Positions 34,180 to 47,800 of a stretch of DNA of 64,000 nucleotides are shown in pieces; position 1 is the stretch's first letter, and the number at the start of each line of letters is the position of its first letter. The position numbers were made by a program, and so were the translations under genes. The DNA comes from Spinacia oleracea (Eukaryota; Streptophyta; Magnoliopsida; Caryophyllales; Amaranthaceae): contig NC_079488.1 of NCBI RefSeq assembly GCF_020520425.1, forward strand, positions 88,021,285-88,085,284. The letters run 5' to 3'. The notes under the pieces are model-generated. The model ran no database searches and was not told where the DNA came from. It saw only the letters and a list, made by a program, of their open reading frames with translations.

Positions 34180-36472
34180 CGAACTTCCCTTGATTTTATG
34201 TTTATCGTCACATGTCATGTTATGAGTTTTCTACCCTAGATAGACTGAGCAAAGTTTAAGCATTACTGTGTCCTTGAAGAAGTTAAGTTAAGCACGGTTC
34301 GAACTCAAAGATTTTGTGGATATGAATTGTTTTGAGGAATTTTTATGGTTATGAAATCTTTAAGGATAGAATAAATATTATAGTACCAAACGAGACCAAG
34401 GATGTATTTCATGAGTGATGGATCACTAATTAAGTTGAGGTTATTTTAGTTTTAAAGTGTTCAAGTTATGAATGATATTGATTCTAGGGTTACCTCCCCG
34501 TGTTAGTCATGAGGAATACATTGATGTTTATAAGTACTAAAGTCTATTATCAAGGAAATGATTGATATGCCTCTATTAAGAAAGCTAAGAAGTTATACAG
34601 AAAAGTTATGAACCCAACATGAGTTATGATAAATGACCCACTTGAGTTGACACATGAATAAGTTCTTGAGGATTTTACCAAAATAAGCTATCAAGAATTA
34701 GTCTGTCAATAAGGTTGAATGATAGAGTACCGAAAGAGCGTGAGTTGTATTTTTGTAAGTAGTGAACCATTGATTAAATCAAGGTTATTCAAGGTTTAAA
34801 GCGTTCAAGTATGATTGAATTTTTGAGTTACTATTCCGCACCTTTATAATGATTGTTTTTGTGGTTGTAAGAAACTGAGTGTATATTCAAATATGTTAAG
34901 GAAGTTAAGCTAGAATTTTAAAAGTTATGCAAGAATATTATGCGCAGCCAAATGAGATTTATGGTGGAAAGATGAAAATGAATGTACGCATGAAGTTCTG
35001 AGAATTATAAAAGAAGTTATCAAGAATTAGTCTTTCAGTAAGGTTGATGGTATTCTTGGTTTACCTTTCCACATATTTGATAGGGATTATTTTTGGTATT
35101 TATGAAAAAGGATGTTTGATAGTCCCCATAAGGAAAGTTGAACTAAGAGAAAGTAATGTTTGCAAAATGTTATGTGGAAAAAAATTTATGGTGAAATTGA
35201 GTTTGCATATAAAGCTTTGAGGACCTTACTAAAATAAGTTATCGAGAATTAGTCTGTCTATTAGGTTGATGATATCAATGGATGTTATTGAAAAGAATTA
35301 TGAATGATTGAGGAATGCAATGGAGTTGGGAATAGAGAATCGACAAAATGACATGTCTATAGGACCAGGTAGTCTGAACTGAGTTTTCTAGGAGCTAGAT
35401 TGTTTCTGATAAAGGCACACTTGGTGGCTTAATGTTATCCGCAAAATACGAGATTCACTAACTTAAAATATTAAGGATAAGTAACGAAGTTCTATGTCTG
35501 ACGATGTATTCCTAGTCACGTGATTGGACTCGAACCCCTGCAACGAACGCAGTTAACGAAGTTACTCAACGCAGAAGAAAGATCGGAGATCGAAATCAAA
35601 ACATATCGAATAAAGAAAGACAACGACAAGATTCCTGCAGCAAAGAGGCTCAAGAGCAAAACGAAAACGCAATATGTCCAAATAATCGCCTAAGAATGAT
35701 ATAATGAACGAATCACAATATTTTATGTAAACGTGTTATGAATCAACCATACCCGTGTGTTAGATCAAATGATTATGATATGAATGTTATGCTTATGTTG
35801 AATGTGAGATTTTCAATTAAAGAATTATGTCTCTATGATATGCTTTATGAATTATGTGTATGCTGACATGATTGTATTGGTAATACCTAATCGTTATACA
35901 TGGAAGCCGTCTCCAATGGAAGTTCTCCTGAGCTCAGAGTACGAGATTATTATTATAATAAATAACTTTTACAACTATTTGAGTCTTGCAATTGATAGAT
36001 AAATATTTATTTTCATTATATATACATATATTTTCAGAATTATAATTTTGCATTAAAAACTACTATTTTTGGTGGAAAATATTTTCAAACAGGAACTCGC
36101 AAAGTAAAATAGGAGCCTAGTCTATGCTAACAAGTTTTCCCCTTTTATGTTCTTTGCTCCTCGATCCTATTATATGAAATCAAGTGGAGATACGAAAGAC
36201 GATGGCGAGATGTAATTGACCTTAATGACGATTAAGGATCAATGTATAATTTTGCCCCTTTTGCATTCTTTACTCTTCGATTCTAGGTCTCGAGTTGAAG
36301 TGGAGTCCTAAAAAGATGATGGCGGAATGAAGGCTAGACATTGGCGAAATTGAAATAAAATTGTGAGATCTTGGTTTTAAAATAAAACATCGTGCCTTTA
36401 TTCAAGCGTTTTCAATTATCAACAATCATTTTATAAATCTAATTTGCAAGTTTCGAGGACGAAACTTTTTCT
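34180..36472 (+). repeat. Non-coding interior with diverged internal repeats in place of pol
   Basis: TATCAAGAATTAGTCTGTC or a close variant recurs at 34689, 35018 and 35240, each followed by AGGTTGA. TTTAAAGTGTTCAAG recurs at 34453 and 34793. A second duplication with a period near 120 bp lies at about 36138-36330 (CCCCTTTTATGTTCTTTGCTC and a variant). No pol motif remains. GAGGACGAAAC at 36455, just before the polypurine tract, is usual at the 3' end of Tekay-type interiors. Confidence 0.6.
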
Positions 36473-36485
36473 AAGGGGGTAAGAA

Positions 36486-39341
36486 TGTAATACCCCGAAT
36501 TTTTAAAACTCGATTAATTGTGCTTAATTATTTTTATTTAGCTTAAATCGTTTTAAATCCAAATTTCAAACTTTTTATTTTATTTTATTTAACGAAGCTT
36601 TATTTCGTTTGGAATTTTAATATTGTCACACGATTTTTTTTCTTCAGATTATATAATTTAATCTTATATGTACGAGCTTAACGACATTTTTTTTAAATCT
36701 TTATTATTTTCGGATTTCTAATAATTTCGAAACGTTCTTATTTTATTTGAAAATTTAATTTAATTTTTCGTTAAGCGATATTTTTTATAAAGAATTATTT
36801 TAAAACTTGATTTTAATTAAACATTTCTATTTTTATAAATTTCTGAAAATTACAACAATTTCTGAAATTTTGCCTAATATTGTGAAATTACGAAAATGCC
36901 CTCAAGGAACCAAAAATTCACTTTTTCCCTCTTCCCTTGCTCTCCACGTATAAACCAGGAAGGAAATTTCCTTCCCTCCTTCCCTCAATTCTATCCAAAT
37001 TCAACCCCTTGGACCCCAAGTAAACTTTTCAATATTGATATACAAATTGCATTTCCATTTCAGGAAATTCAACATCAGACAATCAAAAACAAAATTCTGA
37101 TTTTCAATTCTCCTCCTCCTCTCTGCTTCGAACCATCACCACCATTAACCACCACAACAGCCACCGACCACCACCACTACCACCATTGTTCGACCACCAC
37201 CCCAACCACCTTCGAGCACCACCACACCTCCCTCATTCTCTCCCTTCCCCGCACGCATCCCTGCCCCCTCCCCTGTTTCATTCCCCTTCACCGCCTCGCC
37301 GCACCAACTGGCCACACAACCGCTGCAATCCGGCCACCCTCACTTCTTCCCTAACCCATCCGCCTCCACCTCCGCCGTGAACCACCCCTCCCACCGCCCA
37401 AGAAACTGCTATCTCCCTAAACTCCCCTGTTCGCGCATACCCTGCCCTTTCCCCTGACTCTCTCCCTTCTCGGCCCTGCCTGCACCACCACCGTCTCGCA
37501 CCACCACCTCCAGCCACCCCATCACTCTATCAACCAACCTCCGCCTCGAAAACCCCGGCGAGCTTCCCTCCCTCCGCCCAACACCAATCGAAAAACACCC
37601 CCTCGATCTCCCCTGTTTCATCGGTTCGCAACCCCTACCCCCCTTCCCCGTGCGCTGCCGCCGGCGAACCACAACCACCGTCGCCTCTGGCGCAACCTCT
37701 ATGCGCCGCTCATCCAGCCGCCACCTCCCTTTCCTCCCTCCTCTTCTCTCCTCTTCGTGTTCCTTCCCCTTCCCCTGTTTCGTGCCTGCTCCCAGAAAAC
37801 CAAAACCAATTTTTGGTTTTGGTTGGTTTTTACTCTCCTTTAAAACCCACCATTAATTGGGCCATTCTAAATTGGGCTTTTGGTAAGAAACCAATTTGCT
37901 ATTTCAGATTTTGTAATTTATTAATTTTTATGTTGTAATAAATTCTTATGATATAATTATTATTATTTACTAATAAATAGTTACTATTTTTCAGGTTAAT
38001 TTTACGAAAATAAGTTACTAGTTTTGTTGTAAAAATGGAATTTAAATAATATTTTCATGAAAATCGATTTTATGAAATATAAATATATATATATTTCGAT
38101 TAAAAATTCGATTAATAATAATATTTTCGTTAGATTTCGAAATTATACTTTTTATTAAAATTTGTTATTTATAAATTCATTACTTATAAAATTTATGATT
38201 TATAAAATATTGATTTCAAATTATTTATCGATTTAGTACTAATTCAATAATTTGATACTTTGAAAGAAATCGAACTCGGAGCTCAGGACGAACGAACCAA
38301 GGAAAAAGGCCTAGCAATCATGGAATTGAGGTAACGGCTATTTCTAGTACCCGCAATCCCCTTATAAATATGATTTATGAAATTACGACGTTATGATTGA
38401 ATTTATGAATTAAATGTTTTGATGTGTTTTATGGATTGTGGGATGAAATATGATTTGTTTGAATTGTTTATTATAATATCATTTGATTGAGTTTTCTCAT
38501 AAAATTATGTTTGTGCAATGCTTTGAAAGAAATAATATGTTTATTGATCCCAGGATCAAAATGATGTTTTATGAGCTAAATGAGTTATGTTATTTCAACT
38601 GAAATACAAGCCAAGGCTTGGTAAAATTACATACGGCATGATAAATGAAAGTGAAAGACCTGGTTTGTCTGGCGGTATATAAACTACCATCTTCCTATCT
38701 ACCGGTCATGCATGCACCACGGACACCTGTCCACCCATGGATTACGAGCCCAGGCTCCCATGGTTTATGAGCCCAGGCTCAGGGCCCAGGCCCCATGTTA
38801 CGATGAGCCCAGGCCTAGTGGAGAATTCTTTCACGGTTCGTACTTGCCGACAACTAGCATGTTAATTAAGAGTTTATGAATGACGTTTTCATTAAAAGTT
38901 TATGAATGAATTAAATATAATGTTTTATTAAATGTTTTACCCATTCTATTCTCCCTGTGTTATTAAATAAAATGAATTGAAATGAATTTACGTTGCTAAG
39001 GTAGTCGTTATTGAGTCTTCGGCTCACTGTTTTGTTTTCCGTTTTAGGTACTGCAGGGAACGATGGACACGAGTAGTGGCGAGGAATTTCACTTTTATAT
39101 TATTCACCTAGTTTATGCTTAATGTTTATAATAGTTTAATTAAAAACTTTTAGTAATTTATGTACTTGTATTTTGGGAATATAAATGATTATTATATTAA
39201 TTTGGAGGTTTTTATGGCTTATGTATGATGTTGCCTTGTAATTTCCAAGAGGGAATTACGGCAGGTAATGTCCCGACCAAATTAGGTTAATTCCGCTGCT
39301 AATTATGCTTTAATAAGTGATTTAGAGGTCGGGGCGTTACA
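36486..39341 (+). repeat. 3' LTR
   Basis: This 2856-bp LTR is near-identical to the 5' LTR. It follows a polypurine tract TAAGGGGGTAAGAA and ends GCGTTACA before TATAG. Confidence 0.9.
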
Positions 39342-39474
39342 TATAGAGAATCCTTCTTGGGGGGCAAATTATGTGGCTAAAAAGACTTGCCTTCCTTGGA
39401 CCAATCGTAATGCAACATGTGGCGTCATCCATGCCAAGTGTCCCACACTCTAAATATATTATAGATCTTTTAAT

Positions 39475-39878
39475 GAAATTACAAGATAGGAATGAACCAG
39501 ACCGGAAGAGGCCCAAATACTAATCAGCCCACTGAAATACTCTACCTTACATAGATGATAAGGGCACATGTCCTCATCTCCGAGGTTAGACAATCAGATA
39601 AACTAGGGTTTTAGGAACAAATTCTAAAACCCTAGCCTTATAAATATCTCAGATCCCAAGGAAAAATGGACAATCAATTCATTTCCACCTACCTTAATTA
39701 TTCTGCTTTAACTTCTCTCTAAACAACTTTCTCTCTCTATCAAATACTTACTTAGGCATCGGAGAGAATATTTCTTCGGGAATATTCTTGTTTTACAGGT
39801 TGTAAGAAGACGGTGCCAGTGCATACCTGATACCTCCGTGGAAAGGGTGACACGTCAACACCGACAAAAGTTCCCACA
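39475..39878 (+). mobile_element. LTR fragment, TGTGGGAAC family (plus)
   Basis: The reverse complement of 25165-25610 matches here. A TATAAATATC box (about 39640) precedes a pyrimidine-rich leader, and the segment ends AAAAGTTCCCACA at 39878, giving a CA terminus. The left edge is not defined. Confidence 0.55.
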
Positions 39879-41379
39879 TTAGTTTCCATGGCACCTACCT
39901 ACGCGTCGCCGACCACTGCTGCCAACCTACCTATTTCTTTCTCTCCTTTACTTTCCCCCTTTCTTCAACTATCAATCACTTCTACTACTTCTATTGTCTT
40001 CGTCACCATCTCCTTCAAATCTACAAACCAGCTTATCCTTTGAGAGTTTTGTGATTTTGTGAAATTAATTTTTGGGAATTTAATCTTTTTCGAAGGTTTG
40101 GTGATATTGGGTATTCTCAATTCAATCATTATGAGGGTTTTGGGGATTTGGGTACTATCCGAATTCAATTGATTTTAGGGGGGTTTTTGGAGCTTTTTTT
40201 TAGAGAGAGAAAATATGAGAGGAGCTTGTTTAGTTGGGATGATGGGAAGCAAGATTCAGAAGAATTGAGGCAAAATCACAATATTAATAATAAGCTGGAG
40301 AGGATTAAAAGCTTTGACAATTTGAAGAAGAAGACGAAAATTTCGAAGATGATCCAATTTCAGGTCACAATTGTTTTTGAGATGAAGAACAATTTCCATG
40401 GATGCGAGGAGAGAGAAATTAAGAGTGAAGGCCAAGGGAAAGGAGGAGATAAAAGGACGGCTATGGTGCTGCCATTGAATATCCAAAGAAAACAGTAAAA
40501 GGAAAAAAAAAAAACAATTAATGTTAACGGAAAAGTTAACAGAATGGACGAAATGTTAACGGAAAAGTTAACATAACCTTTAGTCAACTAGTAACAGTTA
40601 AGGCCTCCAGTAACGTAACCTTTAGTCAACTAGTAACGTAAACGTTTCCGTAAACATTTAACAATAATTATTGTTTTAAACATATAGTTACACTAACACT
40701 ACTGGTAACATAAACACAACGAACATTCCAGTTACCATTATAAACCAATGAAAAAACAATTCGCGACATAGATTAAAGGTAACTATATCATTTATATACT
40801 AACCATGTTAAAAACAAACCCTAATTTCATTAAAAAACACAAACATTTCCGATTTTAAAGAAAATAAACCATAAAATAACATCGAAATCATACCAGGACT
40901 ACTCGCAATAGCTTGATTACGTCCTCCTCCTCGCGTTTGCGCAACTTCAACCAATGTTTGTTTCTTCGAAACGGAGGCATCGTCACTTTTTGGACCTGTA
41001 ATTACGACCTTCTTCACTGTAGCAGAAATTCGAACGAAAAAGAGTGAGTGATTTGTTGAGTATTTGTTGAGTGAATTTCGAGCGCAAACCCTATAAATTA
41101 AATTTGAAACTGAAACAGAGAGAAAAGTTGAGAGAACAGTTGAAAGAAGAAACGCGCTAAAAATGAAAAAAAAGTACAAAATAGTTTATATATGGCAAGT
41201 AACCGCACGTGACCGTTATGACCACTTCCCAGAGTGTAATGACTATAATACCCTGGTTCAGGCTAAATTAGCATAGACAAGATTTATTATAGTGTTTTTA
41301 AAAGTTTGTTGTACTCTAAAAATTCACAATTTCACGCAACCCGACACAAGTGAGAGTCACACGGGGCGCAATTTAGAAG
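39879..41379. other. Gap: no gene recognised, short repeats
   Basis: Frames at 40148-40498 (plus, 116 codons, charged C-terminal half) and 40808-41179 (minus, 123 codons) lack recognisable motifs. The minus frame has KKVVITGPKSDD followed by a possible splice donor near 40894, so it could be an exon of an unknown or decayed gene. Short direct repeats lie at 40523-40640 (GTTAACGGAAAAGTTAAC twice, TAACCTTTAGTCAACTAGTAAC twice). A G-box CACGTG is at 41206. Confidence 0.3.
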
Positions 41380-41633
41380 GTGGACCATGGTGCACATAGA
41401 GCATGGTGCACCTTAAGAATACTAGTATATAATTGAAAGAACATCTTGTTACGAGAAAAGAACATAAATATTTTTTTTATTTAGGTTTTTAATAAATAGT
41501 AAAATAATATATTATTTTTATAACAAAAAAGTGAAATATTATATCACATGTTCTTTTGCCATAGTATCATATTTTTTTGCTTATGCACATATGTTATTTT
41601 GGTACACCATGCTCTATGTGCACCACGGCCCAC
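41380..41633. mobile_element. MITE in the SNX1 upstream region
   Basis: The ends GTGGACCATGGTGCACATAG and CTATGTGCACCACGGCCCAC are inverted repeats of about 33 bp, each containing a second short inverted motif GCATGGTGCACC/GGTACACCATGC. The interior is AT-rich. It ends 171 bp before the SNX1 start codon. The inner motif resembles that of the MITE at 53793. Confidence 0.78.
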
Positions 41634-41804
41634 AGTCCACGGATTGCGCACGGGGGCATGGGGCTAACAAAACGGGTTACTGTATTTTATTTTTCCAACA
41701 GAGAAACAAACGACTGATTTCCAGTTTAATCCACTCCCTTTAAACTTTAAACCCACGAAAAAGTTCAATTTAGTTGGATTACATTAATTTTGTAGAACAA
41801 AAAA

Positions 41805-44800
41805 ATGCAGCAAAATCAGAGAAGCTCGTCATCTGGGTCATCGCAAAGCCCTAGATCTCCAAAATCTGAACAATTTCTGTCAGTTTCAGTCTCTGATCCT
41901 GTCAAATTGGGCAATGGCGTCCAATCTTACATCTCTTACAGAGTTTTCACTAAGGTATAAATTCTGATCATTTCAAATTTAGGGTTTTCTTTTCTGGTTC
42001 TAATTTCGCGACTCTTCAATTTTCTTTTTATGTGTTTTCGCCAGTATTATAGTCTGGATTAGGTTTTTCAAGTTTGACCTGAGTTGGGGCAATGTTGTTG
42101 CATTTAATCGAGTCATTATGATAAAATTAAGATTTAATTTTTTTGTACTTACAATTAAATTGGCCATGATTTGAGGTGATGTTGTGGAGATAGACGGAGA
42201 CGGGGTTTGATTTTGGATGAATTGATGAAGAACTAAGTTATTGTTTGGAATAGTATAGTACTTGTGTTTATTAGGTGTATGTTACATTTTTATGTGATAA
42301 TACACGAGTTGAATTGTCAAGGATGATAAGAAGTGGGTTTTGTTTTTGTGGTTTGTGGTGAAGAAACTCCGGGAGTAGATACTGAAACGATCGCAAGTGT
42401 GGTTGATTGATGATTCGATCTCATGCATTATGATGTGTAGAATCATAGAATTGAGCTATTATTGGAATTGGGAAGGCTGGTGAGCTGTAATTTTGGTAAA
42501 TCCAGTCTTTTTGACAAGGGCTTTAAAAATTAAAAAAGTTCTAAAGTGAGTAGTTATGTCTAAATACTTTCACATAGAGTGTGCATTATCTCCTAATTGT
42601 AGCCACTGTGGGAAATGTAAACTTTTGGCGCTCCAATGCTAGATATCTGCAGTGAGAACTTTTTGGCAGTGGTAAGAATGAGATGGATATCTATCTGTTT
42701 AATATCCATTTGGAATGATGATGATGATTGACAGGAACGCCATGAAATCTTATGGGATTTTGACAGGTTTATGAAGTATATAAATTTGGGTATGGATAAC
42801 TAATCGAATAGATCAATTTCATTCTACATTTCTTTTCCCCTCACCTAACTACTTTTCCCACGTCATTGTGATTTCCTAACCAACTTGACCTGTATTGTCC
42901 AATATGCCCTGCTGGTTGTTGCGCAGTGAAGAATATATATGAGGCTTAGGCAAATTCATCATGTTTTTATGTGTCATTGGAAAGTTTATCATACTAAAAT
43001 TAGTAGATGTAAAGCTACTTTTTTTCGCTAAGTTGATTTGGTTAAGCTCCTTGCCAGAATAACATAGACTATTCATAGTATTTAGCAAGCGTACATCCCT
43101 TGCTGAAATCCATTTTATGCTAAGATTTTGTTCCAGTGAAGGATTCATATTTTGGGGGTACACCTATATCGCCTTCTCCATGCTGGATATTCGAATGTGT
43201 TGGGACTTGGGAGCTATGCATGCACTTTTGTAAATTGGATTGTTGATTGAGAGGCTTGTACCGAACTACCGATGTTGCCATGTGGTATATTAGAGAGTTG
43301 AAAATTAAGTGACAAAGTATATAGACTCCGGTTAGGTTGTAGAAGCTTAAAAGAACTATTTAGAAGCTGATAAGGTTTCCTCTTGAATTCTGACGCTGTT
43401 CGCTAAATCCCTTGTTGTGTTTTGGAGTATGTAACAAATTGTGTGATGATTAAATTGCATCCTTATTCCTCAAAACCCTAAATTGAGTTGTGCAAAGTTA
43501 GTATGTGCCAAAAAGAACATGAATCATATTGGTTAGTCTCGTTAAAGGTATTGATCTTAGATTATTTACATCTGAGTAAAAAGGTTACATTTGTGATGGA
43601 GGTCAAATGTGCTAATAAATGTTTGTGCATATGGCGTAATTGGAAACTTCCTAGAAGTAATGCGGGTTGCTAATTGAGATTATTCTTGCTGGATATGTGA
43701 TATCATATTTTTAATAATAAATGATTTCTTACTCTCAATTAGTTTGGGCATACATTGTATATTTTTGTTGCTTATACTCAGTATATTTTTTGAAGCAAAC
43801 ACAAATCATAGTATCTTAGATTTGTTAATATCTCTGATATTGTTTACCTGAAGTTCTGAAATTCTTCCGTTGGTTATTTAAACATAATGAGAGGATGAGC
43901 GCAGACAATAAACATCTTCTGCAGGTTGCAGTTTCTATTCATTGCATATATTATGTCTTTTCCTTATATAGGAGATGAATGATTACACGTATTCTTATTT
44001 ACAAGTGGTGTACAATATTTACACCGGAGTAAAAGTTAACTCAAAATACTTAAAAGTTAGCCTTTTATATGTAAAAGTCGTCTATTTTTTAGTGATATCA
44101 TAAAAATTATATCTTCAAGATCATTAATAATGTATAAAATTAATAATTTAACCTTTACAATGTTTATCTGTCAACCTTTTTTTTTATAATATAAAAGTTA
44201 ATCAAAACATATTAAAAGTTACCAATAAATAGGTAAAAGTTCTAAAAAACTGAATACAATAAATTTATTGTACACCTATTGCGTCCAAGACCTTTTGGAA
44301 TGATTATGTAGTTACTTGTTATTATTTGTTTAAGTTATGTAACCTGAAGATACGTTAGCTTAACATGCTAGTTTTTCATTTTCATGTTTGGCAGACAAAT
44401 TTACCGGATTATCAAGGGCCTGAAAAAATTGTCATTCGACGATACAACGATTTTGTTTGGTTACGAGATCGGCTTTTTGAGAGATACAAAGGCATCTTTA
44501 TACCCCCTCTTCCAGAGAAAAGTGCTGTTGGTGAGGACTTCCTTAGTTATGTATGGTAAACTTCAAATTGGTTAGAAGCTAGTGATGTTGATGCTAATGT
44601 GCTTTTGCTCATCGTGATATATGCTTTCTTACATGTGTATCAAAAATGTGTTTTTTGGGTCACCGAACTAGTCAGAGAAGCTTTAATTTCGCCGACTGCA
44701 TTACTTTTGGTAAGGAAATAAAAACTAGATTACCCCTAAAATATTTTATATAGTCTGTGCTTTGGAAGTGATTACTCCGTAGGAAATTCTATACAGCTAT

Positions 44801-47800
44801 AATCACAATAAACTGAGAACCATTGTGAATATCAACTGTTGATGGAGTCTACACGATGGGCAGTCCCATGTAAGAATTCAGGCTTATTTTCTGTTTTAAA
44901 TTTGTAGAAATGGATTGCTAATGCAACCTCATAAATGTGGTGGTAATATTTTCATTCCTTAGTTTACTTGGACATAACGCTGTTACTTGGCATGAAACTA
45001 GGTCATAAGCTAGTAGGCTAGGAGCTGAACTGTTAACATAAGCTTTAGTTTTTCCTTTAAATGAATTCTATTCGCAGTGCTTAGTTTGTTGGTGGGTTGG
45101 AATTAATTTTTTGAAACTATTAAAACATTGTTGGACATTTTGAGGAGCTGCTGATAGTTGGACTGATTGGCTGAACTATTGGTTTCAAATGTTTCATATG
45201 GTTTTGTTTACTCTTTGTAGAGAAGTTTCGCTTCAGTGCTGAATTCATTGAAATGAGACGTCAAGGATTGGATTTATTTGTTAACCGGATTGCGTCACAT
45301 CCTGAACTTCGCCAAAGTGATGATCTGAGGTTGTTTTTGCAGGCAGATGAAGAGGTCAGTTGCCTGAGTAGTCACATAAGTCCCATATATCATCACATTT
45401 GCTAATCGTCTTGAAAGATAAATATTTCTGGATGTTGTGTGGGCAAATGATCACGTGAAACTAATTACTGTAGTTTTCTAAAATAGTCCATTGATAGCCA
45501 CTGAAGTGCTGGTATATATTTCACGTGGTATCATTACTACAGATCTTTATGATTTCAGTGTTAATTCATTGCATGGTTAAAAGAGCAATTTCCGATAATA
45601 ATGTTCGAAAATATGAAAATTCCCAAAATATGCCCCATGTTAATTTAATTCCCATACTACCGTCCACATCAGCAAGAAAGCCGGGTTATTTTTATTTTAA
45701 TCAATCAGCACAAAACCGCCAACTGAAATAGCGGTTAAAATTGCCAAACCGCTATCTCAATTGGCGGTTTCTATTTTAAGTGAACCGCCCTTTGAAATGG
45801 CGGTTTGATTTACACGACATTCAGAAGTAAAACCCACTCACTCACAAAAGTTACTAATTTCTAAATAAAAAGAAATCACTCCATGTACTTTTGCTCCACC
45901 GTTCTTCGCTTCACCTTACCTAGCTCTTTGAACGACCCTCACCCTGCTTCTCACGGTCTCACCGGCCATCGCCGCCATAATTGTCACCAGACGTCGCAAC
46001 CCATATCATTAGACGGTGCTACTGCTCACCCGTATGCCGCAGAACCACCAGTAAGGTGGCTGCAACCAGGTATTCATCTAAAGCCTATGAACCTTCACAA
46101 ATTGATTGCTGGTGATGGTAAAAAGAAGAACAAGGAGGCTATTGAAACCTCTGCTAGAAAATTAAGTAATGGTGTGCACGTGATAAATGCTCTAAAAGTA
46201 GCATTAAAAAGCTTGTTTCCTTCTCAAAATCCAACGGCCGTGGCATTAGGAGTTTTCAATTGGGTGGAAGCTCTTGATAATTTTGTTGACCAAATTGGGT
46301 AAATTCCCTATCTATTCAAAACGAGCTACAACAATGTTGATGCTATGGGCTCCATTTTCCACAATTAATGATGCAGATTACTCTAGATTTGATTTCATCC
46401 AAACATTAACTGCCAATTCAATTGGCGGTTTACTCCCAAAACAAAACCATCATTTGAATTGGCGGTTCGTTTTTAAACCGTAAAAAAGAAATAACTTTTT
46501 ACTAAGTCTTGGTGACGTGGACGGTAGCATGGAAATAAAACTTAACATTGGGCATATTTTGGGAATTTTTACATTTTCGAGCAATATTATCGGAAATCAC
46601 TCTGGTTAAAACACTGCATACGTAGTTCATGCAGTACTCTGAATTTATTACCATTTTGAGGTGTGAGGCAGTATCCAATTGTTAGATTCAGGTCTGCACA
46701 GGGCTGGCGGCAGCCTTTGAGTGTGGGAGGCCTTTTTTTTAAGTAGCTTGTTGCTAGAAGAGCATTGCTCACGTAGAGTGAGCAGGTCTTTACTAGCTAT
46801 TATGCCTCTCTTCCACTAAGCTACTTGCTAGTTTTTAATCTAACGAAAATTTCTCTTTAGGGTCAGGTTACACAGGCATGTCACTTTCCTTTTATCATGC
46901 CCCTCTGTCAACAGAGTATAAGCTGTAGCTAAATACTCTGAATAAGCTCCAATTGATTTTAGATTTTTAATAGAAGTCTAATGGCTCTCCACCAAAAAAA
47001 GAAGCTAAGCTTATAAGCTCTTGTAGATGCCTCCTATAATACATCCTTGCATCAAAACTCAGCTAATCTGTTGAAGCTCTACAGAACTACTGAGTAGACA
47101 TCCAAGCTTCAGAGTTAGAATTCATTTACAAGCAAGCTTAAGATCCCACTTGAGTTCTTTTCTGTTGGGAAAATGTTTGTTGAGTTTCTGCAAGACCTCT
47201 TGCAAGTTGTAAGTAGTCTTTCGTAGGTGGAGTCTATACTGTAGTGTATAAAACTTTACATATATGAGTTACAGGATAGGAGTCCTTTTGCTAATATGTA
47301 GCAGAATAAGGTTTGATGTATGGAGGAGGCTCTAAAAAAAGCTAAGAGCTGATTAGAAACTTCAGTCACTCATCTGGGTTGGTCTTGTAGAAAGTGAAAA
47401 CAAACTTCAATCCGTTCAGTTAGAACCATGCCACCTGTTTGGGTGTCTTACAGGTAATCGCCTATGCGGCATGGAAACAGAAATGGGAAAACCTCAAAAA
47501 ATACAAAATGAGGAAACATCTCTTGAATAAAAGAAGAAAAGAAATTGTCAATGCACCAAGTAGCAAATACAGAAGTAGACAGTGGTAATGCCACATTTAT
47601 CAACAAATTACCACTAAGCCACCAAATACCAAATTTACAAAATAACCTAACAAGAGAACAAACTGTGTTTTGGTAAGAATGGAACCAAAGAGAGAAAGGC
47701 TTTGAAGATCAGATCAGTTATCATTGTAGGAGGCTTCGATTCGGTTGGGAGATTAGAGAAACTTTTCAGAGATCAAATTTTGGGCTGCCTTTCAAATTTC

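Larger units (their letters stand above)
30487..39341 (+). mobile_element. Complete non-autonomous Tekay/Del-like LTR retrotransposon
   Basis: The 8855-bp element has two LTRs (30487-33358, 36486-39341), both TGTAATACC...GCGTTACA, a primer-binding site at 33361, a polypurine tract at 36473-36485 and a perfect 5-bp target duplication TATAG (30482-30486 and 39342-39346). The LTRs are nearly identical by eye, with a few substitutions and one deletion of about 20 bp in the 3' LTR near 38814, so the insertion is recent. The 3.1-kb interior has only gag remains and no integrase, reverse transcriptase or RNase H. It must have moved with enzymes from a related element. Confidence 0.92.

Noticed and set aside
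40808-41179. Minus-strand 123-codon frame
   Set aside because: No recognisable motif and a hydrophobic first half from T-rich sequence; it might be an exon of an unknown gene but that cannot be supported.
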